Source of the DNA: Terriglobia bacterium
GTDB taxonomy: Bacteria; Acidobacteriota; Terriglobia; Versatilivoradales; Versatilivoraceae
DNA: 64,000 nt
Direction: 5' to 3'
Assembly: GCA_022452285.1 (NCBI GenBank)
Contig: JAKUNG010000017.1
Location: 34,452-98,451, forward strand
Below, piece by piece: positions 43,090 to 53,704 of the stretch. Each line of letters starts with the position of its first letter. Within the stretch, counting starts at the first letter, position 1. The position numbers and the translations under genes are program-made. Below the pieces are notes generated by a model. The model ran no database searches. It saw only the letters and a program-made list of their open reading frames with translations, and was not told the DNA's origin.

Positions 43090-44289
43090 ATGACATTATT
43101 TAAAAAACATCTCAATCAAATAACCTATGTTTTCATAACTTTATCAATAGTTTTTCCAGTGATTAGTATTGCTATTTCTCAGATATTTTTATCGTTAGCG
43201 ATTCTTGGATTCATCCTAGATCGATTGCTAAATGAGCAGCAATCCGTTTTTTTCCCACCGATAAAGCTTCCCCTAAGTTTTTTTATTCTAACTACAGTAT
43301 TATCTTGGTTATTATCTCCTGATCTTACACTGGGCCTACCTCCAATAAATAAGTTGTGGCTCTTTGTGATTATTCTTCTGGTTGCAAATTATTTTTCTGA
43401 AAAAAGAACAATTTTGGCTTACCAAACATTATTTACTGCTGGTATTGTTGCTTGTAGTTTTGCTTTTGTTCAGTATATTTTCCCTTCACTGGGAAGTGTC
43501 CAAGGTAGAATTACTGGCTTTATGGGCCACTGGATGACCCTCAGTGGTGGGTTAATGTTGGTATTTATTACATTAGTTGGTTATACGTTAAATGCATCGC
43601 CTAAAAGAAAAACCTTTTGGGTGCTAGCATGTTTTTTTCTTGGAATAACTCTGGTTTTAACGCTAACCCGGAGTGTTTGGATTGCCAGTTTAGCGGGCTT
43701 ATTAACAGCTCTATGGTTAAAATTTCCACTTCGAAAAATAGTAATTCTTTTGTGTGGAGGAGTTATTTTATTGGTATTTTTTGCCCCTGAATCTGTGCAA
43801 AAACGTCTTGAAAGTATCTGGGATCTTAATGATCCATCTAACTATGCTCGTGTGGCGATCTGGAAAACTGGGTTAAAAATGGTTAAAGACAATCCTTGGT
43901 TTGGTGTAGGACCCCAACAGGTTTCCGAGGTATTTTTTGATTACCATCCATTTCCTCAAGATCGGGAGCGAAGTGGATTCTTTTTCATGCACATGCATAA
44001 TAATTTTCTTCAGTTTGCTGCAGAACGGGGCATTCCTTGTGCATTAGCTTGGCTCTGGTTGATGTTGAAGATTGGCATAGATCACTATCGGGCATTTAAA
44101 AATCTTCTGACTCCATCGCTACTGAAGTCCGCACATGCAATTGGGTTGTTGAATGTTGTTGTACTTTTCTTAGCAGGATTTTTTGAGTTTAACTTTGGGG
44201 ATTCTGAGGTTCTTATGATTTTTCTTTTCCTTGTTATTGTTCCCTACGGAATAAGGTGCAATAAGCAATTAGTAAGCAAGGAAATATGA
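43090..44289 (+). CDS. O-antigen ligase/polymerase family membrane protein
   Basis: A 399-residue polytopic inner-membrane protein with about ten hydrophobic segments. It shows the Wzy_C/WaaL family pattern: a long periplasmic loop with NPWFGVGPQQVSEVF, then HMHNNFLQFAAERGIP, where the His and the HNxFL motif are characteristic. It would join or polymerise O-antigen or a similar glycan on an undecaprenyl carrier at the periplasmic face. It lies downstream of a methyltransferase. Ligase and polymerase activities cannot be told apart from sequence alone. Confidence 0.88.
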   Translation: MTLFKKHLNQITYVFITLSIVFPVISIAISQIFLSLAILGFILDRLLNEQQSVFFPPIKLPLSFFILTTVLSWLLSPDLTLGLPPINKLWLFVIILLVANYFSEKRTILAYQTLFTAGIVACSFAFVQYIFPSLGSVQGRITGFMGHWMTLSGGLMLVFITLVGYTLNASPKRKTFWVLACFFLGITLVLTLTRSVWIASLAGLLTALWLKFPLRKIVILLCGGVILLVFFAPESVQKRLESIWDLNDPSNYARVAIWKTGLKMVKDNPWFGVGPQQVSEVFFDYHPFPQDRERSGFFFMHMHNNFLQFAAERGIPCALAWLWLMLKIGIDHYRAFKNLLTPSLLKSAHAIGLLNVVVLFLAGFFEFNFGDSEVLMIFLFLVIVPYGIRCNKQLVSKEI

Positions 44290-44414
44290 AGAATCCGGTA
44301 TCGATTAATAATGTTAATTTATAAAAATAGAGTTCTAGGATAATGTATTTTCGGTGTAGAAATATTGTCCCAGTTTTTTAGATCCTTAACAACATTTCAT
44401 GAGGAAGGTAGAAC

Positions 44415-45794
44415 ATGCCAGAGCGTTATGACTTAATAGTTATAGGAGGAGGGCCGGCAGGTTATGTAGGTGCAATTAGGGCAGCTCAACTTGGAAAGAA
44501 AGTTGCGTGTATAGAAAGGGAACGAGTTGGAGGGACTTGTCTTAATTGGGGATGCATTCCAAGCAAATCGCTTTTACGAAATGCAGAACTTTATCAATTC
44601 ATGAAAAACCGCAGTAAGGATTTTGGTTTTAAATTTGAACAATTAGACTTTGATTGGCTTACAATCATTAAACGAAGTCGAAGAGTTACTGATCAGCTTG
44701 CTGGAGGTATTGAGTTTCTATTCAAGAAAAATAAGGTTCAATACCTTAAAGGTGAAGCTGAACTTGCTGATTTGCACCTTGTTAAAGTTAAACAAACAAA
44801 TAGCGAAACTCAACTTTTGGAATCTTCCCATATCCTGGTGTGTAGTGGTGTCCAACCCCGCCCATTGCCTGGTCTGGATTTTAATGGAACAACGATCATT
44901 AGTAGTAAGGAAGCAATGGTATTACCCAAAAGGCCAAATTCCATTGTTATTGTTGGCGCCGGGGCAATTGGTGTAGAGTTTGCTTACTTCTTCAATGCCT
45001 TTGGAACGGATGTGACTCTAGTTGAAATGAAATCGGAGGTTCTTCCAGTTGAAGACAGTGAAATTTCTCAAGCACTAGAGAAATCGTTTAAGCGACAAGG
45101 AATTCAAATTTTAACTGAAACAAAAGTAGAAAGAGCTCAGGTAAATGAAAAAGAGATTCAAGTTGCTTTGGTCGGTAAAAATAATGAAACAATAAATGCT
45201 GAGATTGTTCTTGTGGCCAGTGGAGTGGAAGCAGTTTATCCTATCGGTCTAACTCTTGATCATGATACCGGCTTTATCAAGGTAGATGAATGTTATCAGA
45301 CAGAAATAAGTGGTGTTTATGCTGCAGGAGACATTATTGGACCACCTTGGTTAGCACATGTTGCAACTTATGAAGCAATTCAAGCTGTTAATGGTATGTT
45401 TACGGATAGTCAACCTAAGCGAGTTCAAAACTTTCCTAACTGTACCTACTGTCAACCTCAAGTTGCTAGCATTGGACTTACTGAAAGAGCGATTAAAGAA
45501 TCAGGGGCAAAATATCGCATAGGACGTTTCCCTTTTAAGGGAAGTGGAAAGGCTCTGGCTGTTGGAGAAAGTGAGGGTTTTGTCAAAATAATTTTTAGTG
45601 AAAATGACGGAGCCGTTTTGGGGGCTCATATGATCGGTTCTGATGTTACTGAATTGATTGCCGAACTTGGACTAGCTATGACTCTTGAAGCTACTTTTGA
45701 GGAAATTGACGAAACAATTCATGCACATCCAACTCTTGGAGAAGCGATTCATGAAGCAAGTCTAGCAGCTTTCCAACAGGCAATTCATATATAA
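44415..45794 (+). CDS. lpdA: Dihydrolipoyl dehydrogenase
   Basis: A 459-residue FAD flavoprotein, the E3 component of 2-oxoacid dehydrogenase complexes and of glycine cleavage, which reoxidises dihydrolipoamide with NAD+. Features: the FAD-binding GGGPAGYVGA (residues 11-20), the redox disulfide GGTCLNWGCIPSKSLL (C42, C47), the NAD-binding VGAGAIGVEFA, GVYAAGDI and the catalytic HAHPTLGEAIHEA at the C-terminus. GGAAGG lies seven bases before the ATG. No E1/E2 genes are adjacent, so it is a stand-alone locus. Confidence 0.96.
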   Translation: MPERYDLIVIGGGPAGYVGAIRAAQLGKKVACIERERVGGTCLNWGCIPSKSLLRNAELYQFMKNRSKDFGFKFEQLDFDWLTIIKRSRRVTDQLAGGIEFLFKKNKVQYLKGEAELADLHLVKVKQTNSETQLLESSHILVCSGVQPRPLPGLDFNGTTIISSKEAMVLPKRPNSIVIVGAGAIGVEFAYFFNAFGTDVTLVEMKSEVLPVEDSEISQALEKSFKRQGIQILTETKVERAQVNEKEIQVALVGKNNETINAEIVLVASGVEAVYPIGLTLDHDTGFIKVDECYQTEISGVYAAGDIIGPPWLAHVATYEAIQAVNGMFTDSQPKRVQNFPNCTYCQPQVASIGLTERAIKESGAKYRIGRFPFKGSGKALAVGESEGFVKIIFSENDGAVLGAHMIGSDVTELIAELGLAMTLEATFEEIDETIHAHPTLGEAIHEASLAAFQQAIHI

Positions 45795-45913
45795 TCTGAT
45801 GTGATTATTATTTCTAAAAATCAAATAGGTTAGGTCAAGACAGTGTTAATTTTATCTATTTACTGAGTTTTCTCTAAGAGATTAGAGAATTACATAATGG
45901 AAATTAGATTTTC

Positions 45914-47320
45914 ATGGGAAATATAAACTCTGGGGTATTACGCCCTCTAGGATCTACGGGTTTACGTTGCAGCCCTTTGGGATATGGCTGTTACAGGGTT
46001 GCTGATGGAGTGGTAGAACACAAGGCATCTCTTACGAAGTTTTTGGAAGTTGGTGGAAATCTTGTTGACACTAGTACTAATTATGCAGACGGACAGTCTG
46101 AACTGCTGGTTGGAAAAACTTTAAAAGAATTTTCAGACTCTAATGTGATTGTAGTCACTAAAGCTGGTTATATTCAGGGACAGAATATGGCTTTAGCTAA
46201 GAGATCCTCTTTTTCAGAAGTGGTAGAATACGGTGAAGGAATCTGGCATTGTATTCATCCAGATTTTCTAGAAACACAGTTAACGGCATCATGTGAACGT
46301 TTACAGCGAGAGTGTCTAAATGTGTTTTTACTTCATAATCCAGAATATTTTCTTAGTCATCAAGCACATAATCATGTTCCAAACAGTCAAGATCAAGAAG
46401 AGTTTTATCGAAGGATTAGCCAAGCCTTCATTTATTTAGAGAACCAAGTAAAAAAGGGCAGAATCGAATGGTATGGAATTAGCTCTAATAATTATGGATT
46501 GCCACTTACTGATCCAGTAATGAGCAGTGTTGAGCGATGTTTAACTGAAGCTGAGAGCATTTCACCAGATCATCATTTTCGGGTTATCCAATTGCCTTTG
46601 AATTTATATGAGACAGGTGGTGTGCTAGAAACAAATAATTCCGGCTTAAGTGCTGTTGAGTTTAGTCATCAAAAAGGATTGGGCGTTCTTATTAATCGCC
46701 CACTAAATGCTTTTCATCTTAATCAGATGATAAGACTGGCCGATTTCTCTCAACCGGGACAGGAAATTCCTGGTCCTGAAGAAATAGATCGACTACTGAT
46801 TCCTCTGCAGAAAGCAGAATGTTCTCTAGTTGAACAGCTTGAAGCTCCTTTGTTGTCAGGTCCAAATTCAGGGTTTGTTGATCTTATAAAACAAATCGTT
46901 CCACAGGTACGTTCTGCTGACCATTGGGATTGGGTTATCGAACGATATTTTATCCCTCCCTTAAAACAATGGTTAGAAACTTCTAGGCGGAAATTTGAAG
47001 GAGATGAATTTTGGGAACAATGGCAAAAACTTTTTTTGCAAGAGTTTCAAGAGGTTTTGGAAAGACTACAAGGCTATTTATTTCTCAAACAGCAAGACAT
47101 GTCCAATGATGTGCGGGTGAGTTTAAAAAAAATTGGTTATCAAAGAAACCAAGCTTCGTTAAGTCAAATTGCCCTTAGTCTTCTGATTAATATCGACGGA
47201 ATTTCTTGTGTTCTCAATGGAATGAGAAAACAATCCTATGTTAGTGATGCACTAGGCGCTATTGATATATCCCGAGCTGACAGTCTATCCATTCTGAAAA
47301 TGTTTTCTCAGAAAAGTTAA
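45914..47320 (+). CDS. Aldo/keto reductase with long C-terminal extension
   Basis: A 468-residue protein whose first ~300 residues form an AKR barrel: LRPLGSTGLRCSPLGYGCYR, NLVDTSTNYADGQSE (catalytic D and Y), VVTKAGY (K) and FLLHNPEYF (H), so the tetrad D-Y-K-H is intact. The usual family length is about 280-350, so the 130 or more extra residues, mainly amphipathic helix (VIERYFIPPLKQWLETSRRK...), are unusual. The last part, SLSQIALSLLINIDGISCVLNGM, is the usual terminal helix of AKRs displaced by the insert. NADPH-dependent carbonyl reduction is expected; the substrate is unknown. Confidence 0.88.
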   Translation: MGNINSGVLRPLGSTGLRCSPLGYGCYRVADGVVEHKASLTKFLEVGGNLVDTSTNYADGQSELLVGKTLKEFSDSNVIVVTKAGYIQGQNMALAKRSSFSEVVEYGEGIWHCIHPDFLETQLTASCERLQRECLNVFLLHNPEYFLSHQAHNHVPNSQDQEEFYRRISQAFIYLENQVKKGRIEWYGISSNNYGLPLTDPVMSSVERCLTEAESISPDHHFRVIQLPLNLYETGGVLETNNSGLSAVEFSHQKGLGVLINRPLNAFHLNQMIRLADFSQPGQEIPGPEEIDRLLIPLQKAECSLVEQLEAPLLSGPNSGFVDLIKQIVPQVRSADHWDWVIERYFIPPLKQWLETSRRKFEGDEFWEQWQKLFLQEFQEVLERLQGYLFLKQQDMSNDVRVSLKKIGYQRNQASLSQIALSLLINIDGISCVLNGMRKQSYVSDALGAIDISRADSLSILKMFSQKS

Positions 47321-47373
47321 TTGATCTAGTAAATCTTTAAATTTTCTTAACTGCAATATCACAAAGTAAGGGT

Positions 47374-47403
47374 GTTTACGTTTTTTCTAGTGAAACGGTA
47401 AAC
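47374..47403 (+). promoter_or_regulatory. Hairpin in the leader of the BtuB-like receptor gene
   Basis: GTTTAC-GTTT pairs with AAAC-G-GTAAAC (ten pairs with one bulged G), loop TTTCTAGT region. It ends 13 bases before the ATG, which has no visible ribosome-binding site. It could limit ribosome access or be an operator; the consensus of the cobalamin riboswitch is not seen. Confidence 0.35.
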
Positions 47404-47416
47404 AACCAATTAAAAA

Positions 47417-49351
47417 ATGATTCAAAATAGATCCAGAAGTTATTTTGGGAAAATTATTGTTTTTCTCGCCTTTTCCTTAAGTGAAATATTTGGTCAAAAT
47501 ACTACTTCAAAAAAACAAAAGTCTCTGGAGATTGAGCCCACTGTAGTTACAGTATCGGCTGAGGCTCTTCCTCTTTCGGCTAGTTCTGCTGCAGTGACGA
47601 TTCTAACTGAAGAATTTATTAGAGGTAGCCATGCTGGGAATATGATGGACTTACTGCGTCAAGTTCCTTTCTTGTATCTATCCCAGACGGGAGGGAGAGG
47701 AGGTCTAACGACAGTAACAATTAGGGGAGGGGATCCGAACTTTACTTTAGTCATGGTTGATGGAATACCAGTGAATGACCCAACTAATATTTTGGGTGGC
47801 TCTTTTGATTTTTCAACACTTTCTGTCGAGAATATCAAGCAGATTGAAATTGTGAGAGGCCCGATGTCAGCCCTTTATGGTTCTGAAAGTGTTGGTGGAG
47901 TAATTAACATTATTACTCGTGGTGGTGAAAATGAACCAAATCTTTTTGTTAATGGAATACTCGGTAATTTTAATTCCCGTCAGATTGGATTCAGGACTGG
48001 AGGACCCCTGAAATCAGGAAACTATTCTTTGGCAGGGTCTCACTTTAATGTTGATGAGCAGACAGAAAAAGATGGATTATCTTTGGGAGCGCTGTCTTTC
48101 AATTCATCTTTACCATTGGGTCAAGACAAGTTTCTCCAGTTAACTACTAGATACCAGGATAGCCGGGCAAGGGGATTTCCAGAAAATAGTGGTGGCCCTG
48201 AATTTTCAATTCTCCGTGAATCTAAGATTGTTAATTCAAAACAATTAATCTTTGGATTAAAGCATGAACAGCAGTATAAGTCTTGGTGGATTTATGGATT
48301 TGAGTTTGATCTCTTCTCTCGTTGGCAAGATAGTTTGACTCCATCTATTCTAGATGCTATGCCGCCATCCTTTCGGGCGCAGCCCTCTTTAAATACCCAA
48401 TCTGATTTTCAACGAATACGATATGGATTTAAAAGTCACCTAGATCTGCAACCGGAGTTATCATTGAATCTTGGGATTAAAGTTAGGAGTGAAGATGGAA
48501 CAAATAGTACTCTTATTGCCGAACAATTCCCGAGTGGGTTTGATTTGCAGCGTGAAACGCTTGCCACTTATGGAGAATTACTCTACAGATCAAATCAACT
48601 GACAGCTAGTTTTGGGGGACGTTTAGACAACCCCGAGGGATTTGAAATGGAACTATCTCCTCGTGCGGGGATCAGTTGGTCCTTTTCAGAGAAAAGTAGG
48701 GTTAAAGCTAGCTGGGGTGAAGGTTTTAAGCTGCCTTCTTTTTTTGCGCTAGGAGAGCCAAACGTAGGGAATCCTCAACTAAAGCCAGAAAAAAGTCAGG
48801 GTATTGACATTGGAACAGAACATATTCTTGGAGAATCGGGGATAAAGGTTTCGGTATCTTTTTTTAATAATTCTTTTAAGGATCTGATTGATTTTAGTCC
48901 TCAATTATTCCAGTTAGTTAATCGCACGGAGGCTAGAACAAGAGGGGTTGAATTCGGAACAGTTCTGCCGGTAAAAGAGCGATGGCAAATAGAGGGTCAT
49001 CTCCAGTTTGTGGACTGGAAACTTTATGGTACTAGTGAACCTTTAAGAGATAGGCCTCGTTGGAGAGGGGGCACTAGTCTTAACTGGGAGGTTACCCGTC
49101 GAACTAATTTACGTTGGAAAACTCTTTGGGTTGGTCCTCGTTTTGATTTTCAGCTTCCAGTGCAAGGTCGAGAGATTGTTGGGGGATATTCAACTTCAAG
49201 TTTGGTTTTGGATTACCAATTACCTTATGGGCTGGTTGCGTATAGCCGAGTAGATAATGTCTTCAACCGAAAATATCATGAATTCATTGGATTTCCAAAT
49301 TCTGGAATTTATGCCCGTGTTGGTCTACATTACCAAATTTTAGGTCACTAA
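47417..49351 (+). CDS. TonB-dependent receptor (BtuB-like)
   Basis: A 644-residue outer-membrane transporter. Signal segment residues 10-26 (IIVFLAFSLSEIFGQ), a possible TonB-box region (EPTVVTVSAE), then a plug domain with LLRQVPFLYLSQTGGRGG, TVTIRGG, VDGIPVNDP and IEIVRGPMSALYGSESVGGVINIITR, and a beta-barrel with FKLPSFFALGEPNVGNPQLKPEKS, ending in an aromatic-rich strand. It is about half the size of the Oar-like receptor at 20076 and lacks the regulatory domain. The ligand is not identifiable; cobalamin or iron chelates are typical. No ABC transporter is adjacent. Confidence 0.9.
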   Translation: MIQNRSRSYFGKIIVFLAFSLSEIFGQNTTSKKQKSLEIEPTVVTVSAEALPLSASSAAVTILTEEFIRGSHAGNMMDLLRQVPFLYLSQTGGRGGLTTVTIRGGDPNFTLVMVDGIPVNDPTNILGGSFDFSTLSVENIKQIEIVRGPMSALYGSESVGGVINIITRGGENEPNLFVNGILGNFNSRQIGFRTGGPLKSGNYSLAGSHFNVDEQTEKDGLSLGALSFNSSLPLGQDKFLQLTTRYQDSRARGFPENSGGPEFSILRESKIVNSKQLIFGLKHEQQYKSWWIYGFEFDLFSRWQDSLTPSILDAMPPSFRAQPSLNTQSDFQRIRYGFKSHLDLQPELSLNLGIKVRSEDGTNSTLIAEQFPSGFDLQRETLATYGELLYRSNQLTASFGGRLDNPEGFEMELSPRAGISWSFSEKSRVKASWGEGFKLPSFFALGEPNVGNPQLKPEKSQGIDIGTEHILGESGIKVSVSFFNNSFKDLIDFSPQLFQLVNRTEARTRGVEFGTVLPVKERWQIEGHLQFVDWKLYGTSEPLRDRPRWRGGTSLNWEVTRRTNLRWKTLWVGPRFDFQLPVQGREIVGGYSTSSLVLDYQLPYGLVAYSRVDNVFNRKYHEFIGFPNSGIYARVGLHYQILGH

Positions 49352-49377
49352 AATCAATTCAAGATAACAATGAGTCA

Positions 49378-49394
49378 TGATAGCAAAGCTATCA
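49378..49394. terminator. Perfect hairpin between convergent genes
   Basis: TGATAGC-AAA-GCTATCA, a 7-bp perfect stem with a three-base loop, 27 bases after the BtuB-like stop and 28 bases from the purA stop. It can form on both strands and may end transcription from both sides, but lacks a clear T-run. Confidence 0.45.
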
Positions 49395-49421
49395 ACTAAT
49401 CAATAAACTATCCAGAACCTG

Positions 49422-50744
<1,323 letters not shown>

Positions 50745-50975
50745 TTATTCTTTAAAATACTAGAGGCATTAAATAATTTGGTTGCAGTTTCTTAGTTTTA
50801 ATCTTAAGGCAAAGGAAAATAAACTAACATATCTCTGAAAATTATAAGCTCTTTTGTAATGATATATAATCTAAACTCTTTTTTGGGCCACTTGTAAAAC
50901 CCATAGCTTTGACCAGAAATTTCGTTAAGAAAAAAATAAATGTAACTTGATTAACTTACAGAATTTAGGTGATAG

Positions 50976-51815
50976 ATGCAACAAGAACCCATAAAAGCTA
51001 AAAAGAAGCTGAGTCAACACTTCTTAAAAGATAGACTATTAGCCAAAAGGATTGTTGACAGCCTGAATCTCAAACCAAATGATCAAGTTTTGGAAATTGG
51101 CTATGGCACCGGGGCCCTTACAGAGCTTCTTGTTGGAAAATGTTTTTATAATGGAGTGGAGTTAGATCAATCTCTCTATTTAAAGGTTAAGAAAGAGTTT
51201 GATGGTCCAAAAAGAAAATTTTTGAACCGAGATATTTTGTCTTTGGATCTATCTCAGTTGGTAGACACTGACAATTCTAGCTTAAAAATCGTTGGTAACC
51301 TTCCGTATGGAATCTCCTCTCCCATTCTTCGTCACATTGCCCATTATATTGATTTTATAGATTTAGCCATAGTTATGCTACAAGCTGAAGTAGCTGACAG
51401 GTTGGTGGCTACTCCTGGTAGTAGGGATTATGGATTTCTTACTCTATTCGTTCACTACTATTTTGATCCAGAGTTACTTTTTACTGTTTCGTCTCAAGCT
51501 TTTAAACCGCAACCTAAGGTTAACTCCAAAGTAGTTTGTCTTATACCTCATTCTAATTATCTCTTATCAAGGCAATATGAAGTCCCTTTTTTTCAGTTTG
51601 TCAAAAAAGCTTTTTCTCAAAGACGAAAAACTTTAATAAATTGCTTGAAAATACTTTCCAGCTTGCAGCAAGAGAGATTAAAGTTTGAGTTAGATAGGCT
51701 TTCATATTCAATGCAAGTTCGTGCAGAAGAGATACCCTTGACTCACTTTGTGGAATTATTCAGAACTGTTTCGCTTGAAACTTCTGGCACAATCCAAAAG
51801 AGTACTATCGGTTGA
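50976..51815 (+). CDS. rsmA: 16S rRNA adenine dimethyltransferase RsmA (KsgA)
   Basis: A 279-residue SAM enzyme that dimethylates two adenines in helix 45 of 16S rRNA. Motifs: KKKLSQHFLKDRLLAKRIV at the N-terminus, VLEIGYGTGALTELL (motif I, with Y in place of the usual P), NLPYGISSPIL (motif IV), MLQAEVADRL and the C-terminal FSQRRKTLINCL. AGGTGAT precedes the ATG. A TATAAT at 50865-50870 upstream lacks a good -35. RNase J follows 167 bases later, so RNA-maturation genes are clustered. Confidence 0.96.
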   Translation: MQQEPIKAKKKLSQHFLKDRLLAKRIVDSLNLKPNDQVLEIGYGTGALTELLVGKCFYNGVELDQSLYLKVKKEFDGPKRKFLNRDILSLDLSQLVDTDNSSLKIVGNLPYGISSPILRHIAHYIDFIDLAIVMLQAEVADRLVATPGSRDYGFLTLFVHYYFDPELLFTVSSQAFKPQPKVNSKVVCLIPHSNYLLSRQYEVPFFQFVKKAFSQRRKTLINCLKILSSLQQERLKFELDRLSYSMQVRAEEIPLTHFVELFRTVSLETSGTIQKSTIG

Positions 51816-51826
51816 ATCTTAGTCTA

Positions 51827-51894
51827 AAGTCCAATTGAACATTTTAGCGTTGAAGGGTCCTTTTCAAAGAAAATTTAAACAGGTAATTGGACTT
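51827..51894 (+). promoter_or_regulatory. Inverted repeat in the RNase J leader
   Basis: AAGTCCAATT (51827-51836) and AATTGGACTT (51885-51894) form a perfect 10-bp stem around a 48-base loop. The loop contains a second hairpin (TTGAAGG with CCTTTTCAA-type pairing, including G-U pairs). It lies between rsmA and the RNase J start, 89 bases before it, and could be a transcript-stability or autoregulation element. Confidence 0.4.
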
Positions 51895-51982
51895 AAAGAT
51901 TAGTAACCAAGGAAGTCTGCCTTCAATTCCATTTAACTATGTTAGACTTTGCCTTGTTAAATTTATTTTTTGAGGTTAAGAA

Positions 51983-53650
51983 TTGCATTCTAAAGAGTTT
52001 ATTGAATTAATTCCTCTGGGAGGACTAGGGGAATTTGGAATGAACATGATGGTTCTTCGTTATGGAGGCCATACGATCATTATTGATTCAGGATTAATGT
52101 TTCCTGATGAAAGATTACCAGGTGTAGAAGTAATTGTCCCAGACATTTCATTTTTGGAGGAGTTAGCTTCAGAAATTGAGGCTTTTGTTCTAACCCATGG
52201 CCACGAGGACCACATCGGTGGGCTTCCTTTTATTTTTCCAAAATTGAATCAGGTGCCAATATACGGCACCCAATATACGTTAGCTTTAGTTTCCGCAAAA
52301 CTAGCAGAACATAATCTTTTGGATGAAGCTCAATTAGTCGAGGTTCAGGCAGGTCAGGTTGTCCAAATTAAAGATTTCAAAATAGAATTTATTCATGTCA
52401 CTCATAGCATTGTGGGTGCTGTCATGCTGGCGATTTCTACTCCTGTGGGAGTCGTTATCCATTCCGGAGACTTCAAAATTGATCTCTCACCTCTAGATAA
52501 TTTGGTGACTGATTTACCTAAAATTTCAGAGTATGGCCGTAAGGGTGTTCTGGCTTTATTATCAGACAGTACCAATGCGGAAAGATCAGGGCATACTCTT
52601 TCTGAGAAGACAGTTATTCAAAAGTTAGAGCAACTTGTTAAAGATGCTTCTGGGAAAGTTGTAATTTCCTGTTTTAGTTCTTCTATCCATCGCATTCAAA
52701 CTGTTTTTGATTTGGCCTTTAAACATGGTCGTAAGGTTGCAGTGGGAGGTCGGCGGATGATTGCTACAATCAAGATGGCCTATGATCTGGGATATTTTGA
52801 TATTCCAGATGGTCTTTTAATTTCTCCGGAAGATGTTAAAAGACTATCTCCTGATCAAGTCATCCTAATTGCCACCGGTAGTCAGGGAGAACCTCGGGCT
52901 GTTTTGCCTCAGATGTCTTTTAGTAACTACAAAAAAATGACAATAGAGCAAGGAGATACTGTCATTATTTCCGCTAGGATTATTCCTGGAAATGAAAAAC
53001 CTGTTTCCCGAATGATCAATGATCTTTATAGAAGAGGTGCAGTTGTCCATTATGAAGATGGTTCACTTCCTCCAGTTCATGTTTCGGGTCATGCCAGTGC
53101 TGAAGAACTCAAGCTGTTGTTAAATTTAATTCGACCTAAGTTCTTTATTCCTATTCACGGGGAATATAGTCAGCTGTATTGCCATGCTGAAATAGCTAAA
53201 AATTTGGGTGTAGTGGAAGAAAAGGTTCTCGTTGCTAAATCAGGAGACAATATCCAATTAAGTCAAGAAAATATTCAGATTACCGGAGAGGTTCAATCAG
53301 GTCGTATCCTGATTGATTCAGGAAGTAGGAACAAGGTAGAAGAAAGTTTAGTAAAAGATCGTCAATATATCTCGCAAGATGGTATTGTCCTCCTAATCGT
53401 GACTATTAATGGAAAAACAAAAAAAATGCATACTCAACCTCAAATTGTCATGCGAGGATTCATCTCCGCTAGCGGAGATGAATCCTTGACTAGGGACTGT
53501 CAGTCTCGGGTAATTGAAATGTTGGCCGACTGTGAAGAAGAGACAGATTGGACTTTAATCGAAAAGAAAATTGGTAAAGACTTGAAGCGATTTTTGTTCA
53601 AGCAAACCTCTAAACGACCTCTAATTTTACCAGTAATTATGGAGATTTGA
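51983..53650 (+). CDS. rnj: Ribonuclease J
   Basis: A 555-residue metallo-beta-lactamase/beta-CASP ribonuclease with 5'-3' exo- and endonuclease activity in RNA decay and maturation. Motifs: LTHGHEDHIGGLPF (zinc ligands), VTHSIVGA, IHSGDFKID, SDSTNAERSG, TGSQGEPRAVLPQMS and HVSGHASAEELKLLL...PIHGEYSQL. The TTG start has GAGG eight bases upstream. Length is typical. Codons 492-501 (GFISASGDES) are encoded by a perfect palindrome (53455-53486); this segment differs from the usual RGFVY-type sequence but keeps its length. Downstream lies uppP. Confidence 0.96.
   Translation: MHSKEFIELIPLGGLGEFGMNMMVLRYGGHTIIIDSGLMFPDERLPGVEVIVPDISFLEELASEIEAFVLTHGHEDHIGGLPFIFPKLNQVPIYGTQYTLALVSAKLAEHNLLDEAQLVEVQAGQVVQIKDFKIEFIHVTHSIVGAVMLAISTPVGVVIHSGDFKIDLSPLDNLVTDLPKISEYGRKGVLALLSDSTNAERSGHTLSEKTVIQKLEQLVKDASGKVVISCFSSSIHRIQTVFDLAFKHGRKVAVGGRRMIATIKMAYDLGYFDIPDGLLISPEDVKRLSPDQVILIATGSQGEPRAVLPQMSFSNYKKMTIEQGDTVIISARIIPGNEKPVSRMINDLYRRGAVVHYEDGSLPPVHVSGHASAEELKLLLNLIRPKFFIPIHGEYSQLYCHAEIAKNLGVVEEKVLVAKSGDNIQLSQENIQITGEVQSGRILIDSGSRNKVEESLVKDRQYISQDGIVLLIVTINGKTKKMHTQPQIVMRGFISASGDESLTRDCQSRVIEMLADCEEETDWTLIEKKIGKDLKRFLFKQTSKRPLILPVIMEI
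53455..53486. repeat. Perfect 32-bp palindrome inside the RNase J gene
   Basis: AGGATTCATCTCCGCT is followed at once by its exact reverse complement. In RNA it would form a 14-bp stem with a CUAG loop. The central 30 bases are in phase with codons 492-501. No second copy was seen in the window. Confidence 0.95.
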
Positions 53651-53704
53651 GTAATTAGAAGATTAGACATATTCTTTAGTAGATCTCAAAAACCCTAGAC
53701 AATC

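Noticed and set aside
47321..47416. Cobalamin riboswitch before the BtuB-like receptor
   Set aside because: Only 96 bases are available and the conserved B12-box sequence is not visible; only a simple hairpin is present.
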